From: Achromobacter pulmonis
GTDB lineage: Bacteria > Pseudomonadota > Gammaproteobacteria > Burkholderiales > Burkholderiaceae_B
Direction: 5' to 3'
DNA: 64,000 nt
Assembly: GCF_002885955.2 (NCBI RefSeq)
Contig: NZ_POQS01000007.1
Location: 406,019 to 470,018, forward strand
This document shows positions 33,945-43,499 of the stretch, in pieces. Numbering within the stretch: the stretch's first letter is position 1; every line of letters begins with the position of its first letter. The position numbers and the translations under genes were made by a program. Below the pieces are notes generated by a model. That model did not search any database, was not told where the DNA came from, and saw only the letters and a program-made list of their open reading frames with translations.

Positions 33945-34853
33945 ATGAACCATCCGCAGACTACTCCGCGCCGCGTCGGCGTGATCGGCCTGGGCGCCAT
34001 GGGCGCGGGCATCGCGCAAAGCCTGCGCCGCGCCGGCCACGAGGTGCATGCCTACGACATCCGGCCCGGCGTGGCCGAGGCCTACGCGGCCGAGGGCGGC
34101 GTGGCCTGCGCCTCGCTGGCCGAGATGGCGCAGGCCTGCGACATCGTGATCAGCGTGGTCGTCAACGCACAGCAGACCGAGGCGGTGCTGTACGGCGACG
34201 GCGGCATCGCCGCCGCGCTGCGCCCGGGCGCCGTGTTCGTGATGTGCTCCACCGTGGACCCGAACTGGTCGGTCGCGCAGGAGGCGCGCCTGGCCGGGCT
34301 GGGCGTGCTGTACGTGGACGCGCCCATCTCCGGCGGCGCGGCCCGTGCCGCCGCGGGCGAAATGACCATGATGACCGCCGCCCGGCCGGCCGCCTACGAG
34401 GCCTGCGGCGGCGTGCTGGAATCGATGGCCGGCAAGGTGTATCGCCTGGGCGACCGGGCGGGGGCGGGCAGCAAGGTCAAGATCATCAACCAGCTGCTGG
34501 CCGGCGTGCATATCGCGGTCGCCGCGGAGGCCATGGCGCTGGGCCTGCGCGAAGGGGTGGACGCCGACGCGCTGTACGAAGTCATCACCCACAGCGCCGG
34601 CAACAGCTGGATGTTCGAGAACCGCATGGCCCACGTCCTGGCCGGCGACTACGCGCCGCTGTCGGCGGTGGACATCTTCGTGAAGGACCTGGGCCTGGTG
34701 CTGGACACCGCGCGCCACAGCAAGTTTCCGCTGCCGCTGGCGGCGACCGCGCACCAGATGTTCATGCAGGCCTCGTCGGCCGGGCATGGCCGCGAGGACG
34801 ACAGCGCCGTGATCAAGATTTTTCCGGGAATCCTCCTGCCGGAGCCGAAATGA
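33945..34853 (+). CDS. ltnD: L-threonate dehydrogenase (3-hydroxyisobutyrate dehydrogenase family)
   Basis: 302 residues: Rossmann start GVIGLGAMGAGIAQSL, substrate motif DAPISGGAARAAAGEMTMM near 125 and catalytic Lys in GSKVKIINQLLAG near 180. LtnD oxidises L-threonate to 2-oxo-tetronate with NAD. With denD in the same operon, both C4 acid stereoisomers can enter the pathway. Its stop overlaps the start of otnK. Confidence 0.9.
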   Translation: MNHPQTTPRRVGVIGLGAMGAGIAQSLRRAGHEVHAYDIRPGVAEAYAAEGGVACASLAEMAQACDIVISVVVNAQQTEAVLYGDGGIAAALRPGAVFVMCSTVDPNWSVAQEARLAGLGVLYVDAPISGGAARAAAGEMTMMTAARPAAYEACGGVLESMAGKVYRLGDRAGAGSKVKIINQLLAGVHIAVAAEAMALGLREGVDADALYEVITHSAGNSWMFENRMAHVLAGDYAPLSAVDIFVKDLGLVLDTARHSKFPLPLAATAHQMFMQASSAGHGREDDSAVIKIFPGILLPEPK

Positions 34854-36115
34854 GCCTCAAACTGGGTTGCATCGCCGACGATTTCACGGGGGCCACGGAC
34901 CTGGCCAACAATCTGGTGCGCGCCGGCATGCGCGCGGTGCAGACCATCGGCGTGCCGGGCGCGCCGCTGCGCGGCGACGCCGACGCAGTGGTGGTGGCGC
35001 TGAAAACCCGCACCCTGCCCGCCGACGAGGCCGTGGCGCAGTCGCTGGCGGCGCTGGACTGGCTGCAGGCGCAGGGCGCCGAGCAGATCTATTTCAAGTA
35101 CTGCTCCACCTTCGACAGCACGCCGCGGGGCAATATCGGTCCGGTCATCGATGCCCTCATGGCGCGCCTGGGCACGGATTTCACCATCGCCACGCCGGCC
35201 TTTCCGGACAACGGGCGCACGGTGTTCAAGGGCTATCTGTTCGCCGGCGACGTGCTGCTGAACGAATCGGGCATGCAGCATCATCCGCTCACGCCCATGA
35301 CCGATCCCAACCTGGTGCGCGTGCTGTCGGCGCAGACCTCACGCAAGGTCGGGCTGATCGACTATGCCGTGGTGGCGCGCGGCAGCGACGCGATCGGCGC
35401 GCGCATGCGCGAGCTGGCATCCGAGGGCGTCGGGATCGCCATCGTCGATGCGGTCGGCAACGCCGACCTGCTGGCCCTGGGCCCGGCGCTGCGCGGCATG
35501 CCGCTGGTGACCGCCGGCTCGGGCGTGGCGATCGGCCTGCCGGCCAACTGGGGTTTGGCGCCCGGCGGGCGCGCCGCACTGGCGCGCGTGCCGGGGCCGC
35601 AGGCGGTGCTGGCCGGCAGCTGCTCGGCCGCCACCAACGGGCAGGTCGCGGCCTTCATCGAAAGCGGGCGGCCGGCGCTGGCGCTGGACCCGCTGCGGCT
35701 GGCGGCCGGCGACGACGTGGCCGGCGAGGCGCTGGCCTGGGCCGCGCCGCGGCTGGCCGACGGACCGGTGCTGATCTATTCCACCGCGCAGCCCGAGCAG
35801 GTGCGCCAGGCCCAGGGCGCGCTGGGCGCCGAACGCGCCGGCGCGCTGGTCGAGGCGGCGCTGGCGCGCATCGCGGCCGGGCTGGTCGAACGCGGCGTGC
35901 GACAGCTGATCGTGGCCGGCGGCGAGACCTCGGGCGCGGTGGTGCAGGCGCTGGGCCTGGAGCAGATCGCCATCGGCGAACAGATCGACCCGGGCGTGCC
36001 GTGGTGCGCGGGCTATGCGCCCGCCGCGCAAGGGGACATCAGCATTGCGCTGAAGTCGGGGAACTTCGGTACACGGGATTTTTTCATCAAGGCATTCGCC
36101 AAGGCGTTTGCCTAA
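34850..36115 (+). CDS. otnK: 3-oxo-tetronate kinase (DUF1537 family)
   Basis: 421 residues. The N-terminal substrate domain starts LKLGCIADDFTGATDLANNL (DDFTG motif) and contains KYCSTFDSTPRGNIGPV; the C-terminal nucleotide domain has VLAGSCSAATNGQ and VAGGETSGAVVQALG. It phosphorylates 3-oxo-tetronate at O4 before the decarboxylation by OtnC. Last gene of the operon; its end overlaps by four bases the convergent GntR gene. Confidence 0.92.
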   Translation: MSLKLGCIADDFTGATDLANNLVRAGMRAVQTIGVPGAPLRGDADAVVVALKTRTLPADEAVAQSLAALDWLQAQGAEQIYFKYCSTFDSTPRGNIGPVIDALMARLGTDFTIATPAFPDNGRTVFKGYLFAGDVLLNESGMQHHPLTPMTDPNLVRVLSAQTSRKVGLIDYAVVARGSDAIGARMRELASEGVGIAIVDAVGNADLLALGPALRGMPLVTAGSGVAIGLPANWGLAPGGRAALARVPGPQAVLAGSCSAATNGQVAAFIESGRPALALDPLRLAAGDDVAGEALAWAAPRLADGPVLIYSTAQPEQVRQAQGALGAERAGALVEAALARIAAGLVERGVRQLIVAGGETSGAVVQALGLEQIAIGEQIDPGVPWCAGYAPAAQGDISIALKSGNFGTRDFFIKAFAKAFA

Positions 36116-36819
36116 CGATGCGCCTGCCGCAGCCGCCTGGCTGCGTTCACCATATGGATGCGGGCCGCTTCGCGCGCGCCGTCGACATCCTTGTTGCGTA
36201 TGGCTTCGACGATGGCGGCGTGTTCCTGCAGTACGTCGCGCATGAGGTTGGCGTGGCGCGCCTCGTTGCCGCGCGTGACGCGGGTGGCGGCTTCGAGGAA
36301 CTGGCTGACGAAGGCCAGCGTGGTCAGGAAGTACGGGTTGCCGGTGGCGCGCGCGATGCTGCGGTGAAACGCCACGTCTTCTTTCACGCCGTCGCCGCCG
36401 TCCGCGACCGCCTGCGAGATCGCGGCCAGCGCCGCGTCGATGTCGGCCATGTCCTGCTTCTTGCGCATGGCGGCGGCCTGCGCGGCGATTTCGGTTTCCA
36501 GCGCGCGGCGCAGGTCCACGATATGCAGCACCGCCTCGATCGAGGACAGCTCGGCCGCGTCGATGCGCAGGGGGCGGTTGCCGGTGGCGGCGGTGACGTA
36601 CACGCCGCTGCCCTGGCGCGCCTCGACCACGCCGTCCTGGCGCAGCCGGGACACGGCTTCGCGGATGACGGTGCGGCTGACGCCGAACTGCTGCGCCAGC
36701 GTGGTCTCGGGCGGCAGTTTGGCGCCGGGCGGCAGGCGGCCCGTGTCGATCTCGGCGCGCAGCTGCTTGGCGACCGTATCGGTCAGCGTGGGCGGGGAGG
36801 GAAGTCGGGGAAACGACAT
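36112..36819 (-). CDS. GntR/FadR-family regulator, probable controller of the tetronate operon
   Basis: 235 residues: winged helix (about 14-80; KLPPETTLAQQFGVSRTVIR and ARQGSGVYVT) plus FCD domain (about 95-225; EDVAFHRSIARATGNPYF, HAAIVEAIRNKD). ATG at 36819 gives the normal N-terminus; the frame is open further upstream. It converges with otnK with tail overlap, so regulation by antisense reading is possible. Pairing an FCD regulator with otn genes is common; the ligand is expected to be a C4 acid or its oxo form. Confidence 0.87.
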   Translation of the reverse strand: MSFPRLPSPPTLTDTVAKQLRAEIDTGRLPPGAKLPPETTLAQQFGVSRTVIREAVSRLRQDGVVEARQGSGVYVTAATGNRPLRIDAAELSSIEAVLHIVDLRRALETEIAAQAAAMRKKQDMADIDAALAAISQAVADGGDGVKEDVAFHRSIARATGNPYFLTTLAFVSQFLEAATRVTRGNEARHANLMRDVLQEHAAIVEAIRNKDVDGAREAARIHMVNAARRLRQAHR

Positions 36820-36901
36820 GGATGCGCAGCGCCTGGGAATGAGCCGCACACGAGTCGGCGGGGCAGCGTCGATGATAACCGCTAGGCGCGCGCCGCGCGG
36901 C

Positions 36902-37810
36902 TCAGGGTTGCGCGGGCAGGCAGCCCTGGCTTTCCAGGTACTGTAGGAAACGCTGGTCGGCGGGGCTGAGGCCGGCCTGTTCGTGGCGGGCCAGGTAGAC
37001 CGGCAGGACGATGGGCGGCAGCGGCAGTTCGGCCATGCCGGGGTCCTGCGCGGCATAGCGCCTGGGCAGCGCGCCGATGCCGGCGCCGGCGCGCACCAGC
37101 GCGGCCAGCGATTCGCAGTCCGGCGCCTCGGCCACGGTGGGGCCTTCCAGGCCGGCGCGTATGCGGTGCACGGACAGCGCGGCCAGCGGCGAGCCGGTCT
37201 GCTCGTCCTCGAAGCCGATCACCGGCGCGGCGTGCGGATCATCGGCGCCGTGGACCGCGCCGTGGCCCATATAGTGGCCCATTTCCTGGTCGAACAGCTT
37301 GCGCTGCACCAGCACCGGGCGCGCGTCGCGCGCCGACACCACGCCCAGCGTGGCGTGCTTCTGGGCGAGCTGGCCGAGGATGTCGGCGCAGGTTCCGCGC
37401 TTGACGCGAAAGCGCACCAGCGGATATTGCTGGCGGTAGCCGGCGATCAGGGCCGGCAGTTCCGGCCAATGGATATGTCCGCTCAGGTGCAGCGTGACGA
37501 TGCCCTGCACCACGCCGTGGGCGGCGTCCAGCGCCTTGGGCAGCGCCGTGACGATGCCGTAGATATCGGCGCAGTGCCGGTACAGCACCTCGCCGGCAGC
37601 GGTGGGCTGGAAGGCGGCGGCGCCGCCGCGTTCGATCAGGCGACGTTCCAGGCGCTCCTCCAGCCGGCGCAGCGCGGCGCTGACTGAAGGCTGGGTCACC
37701 GACAGGCGGTGCGCGGCCAGCGTGATGCTGCGCTCCTGCACGATCACCATGAAGGTGCGCAGCAGGTTCCAGTCCAGCTGATTGGCGAATTTGTCCAGGA
37801 GAGCGGTCAT
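36902..37810 (-). CDS. LysR-family regulator at the end of the peptide ABC operon
   Basis: 302 residues: HTH at about 12-75 (NLLRTFMVIVQERSITLAAH then RLSVTQPSVSAALRRLEERL) and an effector domain to the end. It is 54 bp downstream of the dppF-like gene on the same strand, so it may be the last cistron of that operon and regulate the divergent promoters about 5.5 kb away. Alternatively it acts on the GntR side. The effector is unknown. Confidence 0.86.
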   Translation of the reverse strand: MTALLDKFANQLDWNLLRTFMVIVQERSITLAAHRLSVTQPSVSAALRRLEERLERRLIERGGAAAFQPTAAGEVLYRHCADIYGIVTALPKALDAAHGVVQGIVTLHLSGHIHWPELPALIAGYRQQYPLVRFRVKRGTCADILGQLAQKHATLGVVSARDARPVLVQRKLFDQEMGHYMGHGAVHGADDPHAAPVIGFEDEQTGSPLAALSVHRIRAGLEGPTVAEAPDCESLAALVRAGAGIGALPRRYAAQDPGMAELPLPPIVLPVYLARHEQAGLSPADQRFLQYLESQGCLPAQP

Positions 37811-37864
37811 GCCGGGCGACTCGTATCAGCGTGCAGTTTTACCATTCCCGGTCCGGCTTCGGTG

Positions 37865-38824
37865 TCAGGGCGCCGGCGCATACAGGTGGCAGCGCGCCTC
37901 GTGCGCCGCCCCGGTGGCGTACAGGCCGGGTTGCGCGGCGTCGCAGCGGCCCGCGATGGCCTTGCCGCAGCGGGAAGCGAAGGCGCAGCCGCGCGGCAGG
38001 TCGATGGGCGAGGGAATGTCGCCCTGCAGCGTGATGCGCCGCTCGGGCTGGCGGCCCTCCGGCACGGGGATGGCGTCGATCAGCGCCTCGGCATAGGGAT
38101 GGCGGGGCTGGACGAACACTTCTTCGGTGGGGCCTTGTTCGACGATGCGGCCCAGGTACATGACCGCCACGCGCGGGCACAGGGCGCGGATCACGGCCAG
38201 ATTGTGCGAGATGAACAGATAGGAAAGGTTGAAGCGCGCCTGCAGCTCTTTCAGGAAGCTCAGGATCTGCGCCTGCACCGATACGTCGAGCGCCGAAGTG
38301 GGTTCGTCCAGCACCAGCAGCCTGGGCTTGAGCGCGATGGCGCGCGCGATGCAGACGCGCTGCTTCTGGCCGCCGGACAGCTCGTGCGGATAGCGGCTCA
38401 GGAACTGGGCCGGCAGGCCGACCATCTCCATCAGTTCGGCCGCCTGCGCGCGCAGGCGCGCGCCGCGCAGGTCGGTGTGCAGGATCAGCGGCTCGGACAC
38501 GCTGCGCAGAATCGTCATGCGCGGATTCAGCGCGGAATGCGGGTCCTGGAAAATGAACTGCACCGAGCGGCGCAGCGCGCGCAGGTCGCGCGGGCTCAGC
38601 CGGGTCACGTCGCGGCCGTCGAAGTGCACGCTGCCGCTGGTGGGGTCCAGCGCCCGCGCGCACAGGCGGCCCAGCGTGGACTTGCCGCAGCCGGACTCGC
38701 CCACCAGCCCCAGCGCCTGGCCGGGTTCGATGCCGAAGCTCACGTCGCTGACGGCGTGCAGGCTGCGGCCGTCGTTCATGCGGAATTCTCGGGAGACGGA
38801 GCGCAGTTCAAGCAGCATGGGCAT
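37865..38824 (-). CDS. Peptide/nickel-type ABC transporter ATPase (DppF/OppF-like)
   Basis: 319 residues: Walker A GLVGESGCGKSTLG near 40-53, signature ELSGGQKQRVCIARA, Walker B LLVLDEPTSALD, then the C-terminal oligopeptide-transporter extension with Cys ligands for an Fe-S-like cluster (GCAFASRCGKAIAGRC). It overlaps the dppD-like gene by 17 bp. Start at 38824 (MPMLLEL) or six bases later. Energises uptake together with the neighbouring subunits. Confidence 0.92.
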   Translation of the reverse strand: MPMLLELRSVSREFRMNDGRSLHAVSDVSFGIEPGQALGLVGESGCGKSTLGRLCARALDPTSGSVHFDGRDVTRLSPRDLRALRRSVQFIFQDPHSALNPRMTILRSVSEPLILHTDLRGARLRAQAAELMEMVGLPAQFLSRYPHELSGGQKQRVCIARAIALKPRLLVLDEPTSALDVSVQAQILSFLKELQARFNLSYLFISHNLAVIRALCPRVAVMYLGRIVEQGPTEEVFVQPRHPYAEALIDAIPVPEGRQPERRITLQGDIPSPIDLPRGCAFASRCGKAIAGRCDAAQPGLYATGAAHEARCHLYAPAP

Positions 38825-39833
38825 CGGGCTCGTGGGCCGGGCGCCGGGCCAGCAGCAGGCAGGCGGCGCTGTGTTGAGGGGCTAGGGAAACCGTGGCCGG
38901 CCGCTGTTGGCTACAGGCGGGCACGGCCGCGCTGCAGCGCGCCTGGAAACGGCAGCCGGCCGGCGGATGCAGCAGGTTGGGCACGGTGCCGGGGATGCCG
39001 GCCAGCATCTGCGCCGGCTTGCGCGGATGCGGCACGGACGCCAGCAGGCCGCGGGTGTAGGGATGGCGCGGATCGTCGAACAGGCTGGCGACCGGCGCGG
39101 TTTCGACCACGGTGCCGGCATACATCACCGCGACGCGGTCGCACACGCGCGAGATCACGCCCAGGTCGTGGGAGATCAGCAGGATGGCCAGGCCCAGGTC
39201 GCGCCGCAGTTCGTCCAGCAGGTCCAGGATCTGCGCCTGGATGGTGACGTCCAGCGCCGTGGTGGGCTCGTCGGCGATCAGCAGCGACGGCGAGCCGGAC
39301 AGCGCCATGGCGATCAGCACCCGCTGACGCTGGCCGCCGGACAGCTGGTGCGGATAGCGGGCCAGCTGCGTGTCCGGATTGGGCAGGTGCACGCGCGCCA
39401 GCATGTCCGCGGCCAGTTGCCGGCGCTGGCGCGCGCTGCGGCGTTGCGCGCGCGGCTTGGCGGCGTCGTGCGCGGCGATCACGGCCGACATCTGGTCGCC
39501 GATGGTGAACAGCGGATTCAGGTACGTCATGGGGTCCTGGAAGATCATCGCGATCTCCACGCCGCGTATCCTGCGCATGGCGGCTTCGTCCAGGCCCAGC
39601 AGGCTCTGCCCGCGGTAGCGCAGGTCGCCGCCGGCCACGCGCGCCGGCGGGCTGGGAACCAGCCCCAGCACGCTTTTGGCGGTGACCGACTTGCCGCAGC
39701 CGGTTTCGCCCACGATGCCCAGGCTTTCGCCCGGGGCGATGCTGAGCGTGACGCCGTCGAGCGCCTGGTAGCAGCCGTCGAAGGTGTCGAAATGCAGGCG
39801 GAAGTCGTCGAATTCCAGCAGGGGAGCCGTCAT
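38808..39833 (-). CDS. Peptide/nickel-type ABC transporter ATPase (DppD/OppD-like)
   Basis: 341 residues: Walker A GIVGETGCGKSVTAKS near 35-50, signature QLSGGQRQRVLIAMA, Walker B LLIADEPTTALD, and the C-terminal Cys-rich region (PAGCRFQARCSAAVPAC). It is four bases after the DppC-like permease gene. Works as a heterodimer with the DppF-like subunit. Confidence 0.92.
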   Translation of the reverse strand: MTAPLLEFDDFRLHFDTFDGCYQALDGVTLSIAPGESLGIVGETGCGKSVTAKSVLGLVPSPPARVAGGDLRYRGQSLLGLDEAAMRRIRGVEIAMIFQDPMTYLNPLFTIGDQMSAVIAAHDAAKPRAQRRSARQRRQLAADMLARVHLPNPDTQLARYPHQLSGGQRQRVLIAMALSGSPSLLIADEPTTALDVTIQAQILDLLDELRRDLGLAILLISHDLGVISRVCDRVAVMYAGTVVETAPVASLFDDPRHPYTRGLLASVPHPRKPAQMLAGIPGTVPNLLHPPAGCRFQARCSAAVPACSQQRPATVSLAPQHSAACLLLARRPAHEPDAHAA

Positions 39834-39837
39834 GGTG

Positions 39838-40743
39838 TCAGCTCCGCTGCTTGGGATCGAGCACGTCGCGCAGGCCGTCGCCGATCAGGTTGAAGCCCAG
39901 CACCGTGAGGTAGATGGCCAGGCCAGGAAAGGCCGAATACCACCACCATTGCGGCAAATAGTTGCGTCCCACGGAAATCATCGCGCCCCACTCCGGCGAG
40001 GGCGGCTGCGCGCCCAGGCCCAGAAAGCCCAGGCTGGCCGCGCTGAGAATCGCCATGCCCATGTCCATGGACGCCTTGATGACGATGGGCGAGACGCAGT
40101 TGGGCAGGATGTGCACGAACACGATGCGCAGCGGCCCGGCGCCCATCATGCGGGCGGCGTCGATGTAAACCTCGCCCTTGAGCGACAGCGTCTTGGCCTG
40201 GACCAGCCGCACATAGCCCGGCCACCACACCAGCGACAGCGCGATCATGGCGTTCAGGATGCCCGGCCCCAGCGCGCCCACGATGGCGATGGCCAGCACC
40301 AGCCCCGGCACCGACAGGAAGATGTCGGTGACGCGCATGATCAGCTCCTGCACGCGGCCGCCGAAATAGCCGGCGATCACGCCCAGCGGCACGCCGATCA
40401 GCACGGCGATGCCGGTGATGGTCAGCCCGATCTGCAGCGAAGTGCGCGCGCCCAGCAGCACGCGCGACAGGATGTCGTTGCCCATTTCGTCGGTGCCGAA
40501 CCAGTGCGCCGGGCTGGGCGGCAGCAGCTTCTGCGCCAGCTTGACGGAGCCGGCCGCGTCTTCCGGATAGGGCGCCAGCCAGGGCGCGAACAGCGCCACC
40601 AGCAGGAAGCCGACGACGATGGCCAGCCCCAGCATCGCGGACTTGTTGCGCGCGAAGGTGGCGGCGTACAGCCGCAGCTGGCGCGACAGCCCGTGGCGGG
40701 CCGGTTGCGGCTGCGGCGGGGAAATGGCGGTGGTGGTGGACAT
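39838..40743 (-). CDS. Peptide/nickel-type ABC transporter permease (DppC-like)
   Basis: 301 residues. N-terminal membrane helix (about 37-57), the OppC_N region with HWFGTDEMGNDILSR, then five helices of the binding-protein-dependent transport domain and the coupling loop IDAARMMGAGPLRIVFVHIL. ATG at 40743; the open frame extends upstream into dppB. Six bases from the DppB-like gene, same operon. Confidence 0.92.
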   Translation of the reverse strand: MSTTTAISPPQPQPARHGLSRQLRLYAATFARNKSAMLGLAIVVGFLLVALFAPWLAPYPEDAAGSVKLAQKLLPPSPAHWFGTDEMGNDILSRVLLGARTSLQIGLTITGIAVLIGVPLGVIAGYFGGRVQELIMRVTDIFLSVPGLVLAIAIVGALGPGILNAMIALSLVWWPGYVRLVQAKTLSLKGEVYIDAARMMGAGPLRIVFVHILPNCVSPIVIKASMDMGMAILSAASLGFLGLGAQPPSPEWGAMISVGRNYLPQWWWYSAFPGLAIYLTVLGFNLIGDGLRDVLDPKQRS

Positions 40744-40748
40744 GAGGC

Positions 40749-41759
40749 TCAGCCCTGATGGCGGACGCGCGGGTCCAGCGCGCCGTAGACGATGTCGATG
40801 ACGAAGTTGATCAGCATGAAGCTCGCGCCCAGCACCAGCGTGACGCCCATGATGGGCTGGAAGTCCGAGTTCATCGTGGCCTGCACCGCGTACAGCCCGA
40901 TGCCGGGCCAGTCGAACACCGATTCGATCAGCACGGTGCCGCCCAGCATCCAGCCGAAGCGCAGGCCTATCATGGCCAGGGTCGGCAGCATGGCGTTGCG
41001 CAGGGCGTACTTGGCGATCACGCGCCACGGCGCCACGCCGTGCGCGCGCGCCGCCACGATGTAGTCCTGGCGCAGCACTTCCAGCATCTCGGCGCGGTTG
41101 ACGCGGATGATGGACGCCAGCGCCGGAAACGCCAGCGCCAGCGCCGGCAGGATCATGTAGCCCAGGGCCGAGGCGAAGGTCTCGACGTCGCCATGCAGCA
41201 GGCTGTCCACGGTGTAGAAGCCGGTGATGGTGTCGGGCGGAAAGGCCAGCATGTCCAGCCTGCCGCCCAGCGGCAGCCATTCCAGGTGCTGCGCGAACAC
41301 GTATTTCAGCAGCAGCCCCAGCGAGAACATCGGAAAGGCCACGCCCGAGGTCGACAGCAGGCGGATGAGGTGGTCGGGCCAGCGGTTCTGCGTGGCCGCG
41401 GCCACGGTGCCCAGCAGCACGCCGCCCACGATGGCCAGCAGGATGGAGAAGCACACCAGTTCCAGCGTGGCCGGGAAAAAGCGCAGCAGGTCCTGGAACA
41501 CCGGCCGGGTGGTGGTGATGGAGCGCCCCAGGTCGCCCTGCACCACGCCGCCCAGGTAGGTGGCGAACTGCGCCAGCACCGGGCGGTCCATGCCGTATTC
41601 CTCCCGGATGGTCTGCACCATGGCCTCGGTGGCGTTGGGGCCGGCCGCCAGGCGCGCCGGGTCGCCCGGCGCGACATGCGAGATGGTGAAGGTGATGGCC
41701 AGCAGGCCGGCCAGCATCAACAGCATGAACGCCGAGCGTTTGACGATGAAGCGCAGCAT
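40749..41759 (-). CDS. Peptide/nickel-type ABC transporter permease (DppB-like)
   Basis: 336 residues with six membrane helices, typical N-terminus MLRFIVKRSAFMLLMLAGLL, then HVAPGDPARLAAGPNAT, and the coupling loop YIVAARAHGVAPWRVIAKYA. ATG at 41759 lies one base after the stop of the solute-binding protein gene, so the two are tightly coupled. Confidence 0.92.
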   Translation of the reverse strand: MLRFIVKRSAFMLLMLAGLLAITFTISHVAPGDPARLAAGPNATEAMVQTIREEYGMDRPVLAQFATYLGGVVQGDLGRSITTTRPVFQDLLRFFPATLELVCFSILLAIVGGVLLGTVAAATQNRWPDHLIRLLSTSGVAFPMFSLGLLLKYVFAQHLEWLPLGGRLDMLAFPPDTITGFYTVDSLLHGDVETFASALGYMILPALALAFPALASIIRVNRAEMLEVLRQDYIVAARAHGVAPWRVIAKYALRNAMLPTLAMIGLRFGWMLGGTVLIESVFDWPGIGLYAVQATMNSDFQPIMGVTLVLGASFMLINFVIDIVYGALDPRVRHQG

Positions 41760-41760
41760 G

Positions 41761-43341
41761 CTAGCGGCCGATGTACAGCGGATACAGGTCGAATTCGCTG
41801 GCCATGCGGATCGGCGAGTCCACCAGGCCCTGCACATAATCGCGCGAGGCCGTGGTGCGGTCGCGGATCATGCCGAAGATCTCGGGCTGGGCGGCCACGA
41901 TGCGGCGCTGGATGTCTTCGTACAGGGGCTTGCGCTCGGACCAGGCGGACAGCGTGCGGGCGCGTTCGATCAGCGCGAACAGCTCCGGATCGTTCAGGAA
42001 GTGCGTGCCGTAGTACTGGCCCCAGGAACCCTTGTGGTACATGTAGGCGACCGAATCGGGATCGATCGACATGACCGAGGTGAACGAGGCGAAGATGTCG
42101 GGCGAGGTCTCGGCCTTGGCGCCGCGCGCCACCATGTTGGGCCAGGTCAGCGGCACCATGCGCACGCCGATGCCCAGCGGCTTGAGGTTGTCGATCAGCA
42201 GCAGGCCCATCTGGCGTTCTTCCTCCAGGCCCTGCACGTACACGTATTCCAGTTCGATGCCGCCCTGCGGCCATTTCGATTTGGCCAGGTACTGGCGCGC
42301 GCGCTCCATGTCGCGGCGCGGCATCTCCGGCATCGCCATGTATCCCTGCACCGACGGCGAGAACGGGCTTTCCATCAGGCGCGCCTTGCCGTTGTAGATC
42401 TTCAGCAGCGATTCGTAGTCGAACGCGTAGGCCAGCGCGCGGCGCAGGTTCAGGTCCGACATGTACTTGCCCTGGGTGTTGAACTTCAGGCCGAATCCGC
42501 CCATGCCGGGCTTGCGTCCGATCTTCACGCCCTTGACCGAAGAGAGCTGGTCGATGTCCTCGGGCGAGAGGCTGGCGGCGATGTCGATCTCGCCGCGCGC
42601 CAGCGCCGCGCGGCGGCTGGAGTTCTCGGTGATGACGCGGTAGATGATGCCGCCCAGGCGCGCCTTCTCGGGCTGCGACCAGCCCTTCCAGTAGTCGTTC
42701 CAGGTTTCCAGCTCGTACAGGGAGTTCGGCTCCACGCGCTTGACGCGGAACGGGCCGGAGCCGGCCGTGTGTTCGGTCAGCCATTGCTGGCCGTAGTCGC
42801 CGTTCTGTTCGTGTTCCATCGCCTGCTTGACGTTGACGATGTACCACCACGGCATCAGGCCCAGGAACGCGGCGTAGGGGCGCGTGAGCTTGAATCGGAT
42901 GGTCTGCGGGTCGTCCACCACGATGTTCTCGGGCTTGAGGAAGTCCGCGTACATCCAGGCCGGTCCCTTGTTCAGCTTGAGCGTGCGTTCGAACGAGGCC
43001 TTCACGGCGGCGGCGTCGACGGGGTCGCCGTTCTGGAAGCGGGCGCGCGGGTCGAGCTTGAAGGTCCATTCCGAGGCGTCGGCGTTGGACGACCACGAGG
43101 TCGCGAGCCAGGGCTTGAGTTCGGGCGGATCGCCTTCGTACTTGAGCAGCGCGTCGTAGGTGGCCTGCTGGATGGTGCGGATGGACAGGTCGTATTTCTG
43201 CGCCGGGTCCATCACGGAGACGGCCTGCTGGCCTCCGATGACGAGGATGCGCTTGCCGTTGGAGGTTTCGAACGCATGCGAGGCCATCGGCGCGCAGGCG
43301 ATGGTCGCTGCCAGAAGAAAGGTGCTGAGGCGTTGCCGCAT
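41761..43341 (-). CDS. Peptide/nickel-type ABC transporter solute-binding protein (family 5)
   Basis: 526 residues with a signal peptide (1-23, ending MASHA-FE). SBP family 5 features: LKPWLATSWSSNADASEWTF, PVDAAAVKASFERTL, AGSGPFRVKRVEPNSLYELE and RRALAYAFDYESLL. It captures a peptide-like or amide ligand in the periplasm. First gene of a leftward operon SBP-permease-permease-ATPase-ATPase-LysR and divergent from the DUF917 gene. ATG at 43341 gives a clean signal peptide. Confidence 0.92.
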   Translation of the reverse strand: MRQRLSTFLLAATIACAPMASHAFETSNGKRILVIGGQQAVSVMDPAQKYDLSIRTIQQATYDALLKYEGDPPELKPWLATSWSSNADASEWTFKLDPRARFQNGDPVDAAAVKASFERTLKLNKGPAWMYADFLKPENIVVDDPQTIRFKLTRPYAAFLGLMPWWYIVNVKQAMEHEQNGDYGQQWLTEHTAGSGPFRVKRVEPNSLYELETWNDYWKGWSQPEKARLGGIIYRVITENSSRRAALARGEIDIAASLSPEDIDQLSSVKGVKIGRKPGMGGFGLKFNTQGKYMSDLNLRRALAYAFDYESLLKIYNGKARLMESPFSPSVQGYMAMPEMPRRDMERARQYLAKSKWPQGGIELEYVYVQGLEEERQMGLLLIDNLKPLGIGVRMVPLTWPNMVARGAKAETSPDIFASFTSVMSIDPDSVAYMYHKGSWGQYYGTHFLNDPELFALIERARTLSAWSERKPLYEDIQRRIVAAQPEIFGMIRDRTTASRDYVQGLVDSPIRMASEFDLYPLYIGR

Positions 43342-43395
43342 TGGTGTTTCCCCTTGTATATCGCTTGCCGGTCGGTGCCGGAGGCCGTGGCCCGA

Positions 43396-43499
43396 TATTT
43401 GCAGATGCATCAGGCCACGGCAAATAAATACGAAGAATGCGGCACATAGGTTCAACACATGCAGGCGCATGATTTGGGTCTATGCGAGACATGCGCATA
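43396..43499. promoter_or_regulatory. Divergent control region with two inverted repeats
   Basis: The 233-bp gap between the SBP gene and the DUF917 gene carries two symmetric sites. TATTTGC (43396-43402) and GCAAATA (43420-43426) are perfect 7-bp arms near the SBP start; TATGCG (43481-43486) and CGCATA (43494-43499) are 6-bp arms seven bases apart, nearer DUF917. The latter has LysR-box geometry. Both operons could be controlled together from here by the linked LysR protein; binding is inferred. Confidence 0.5.
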
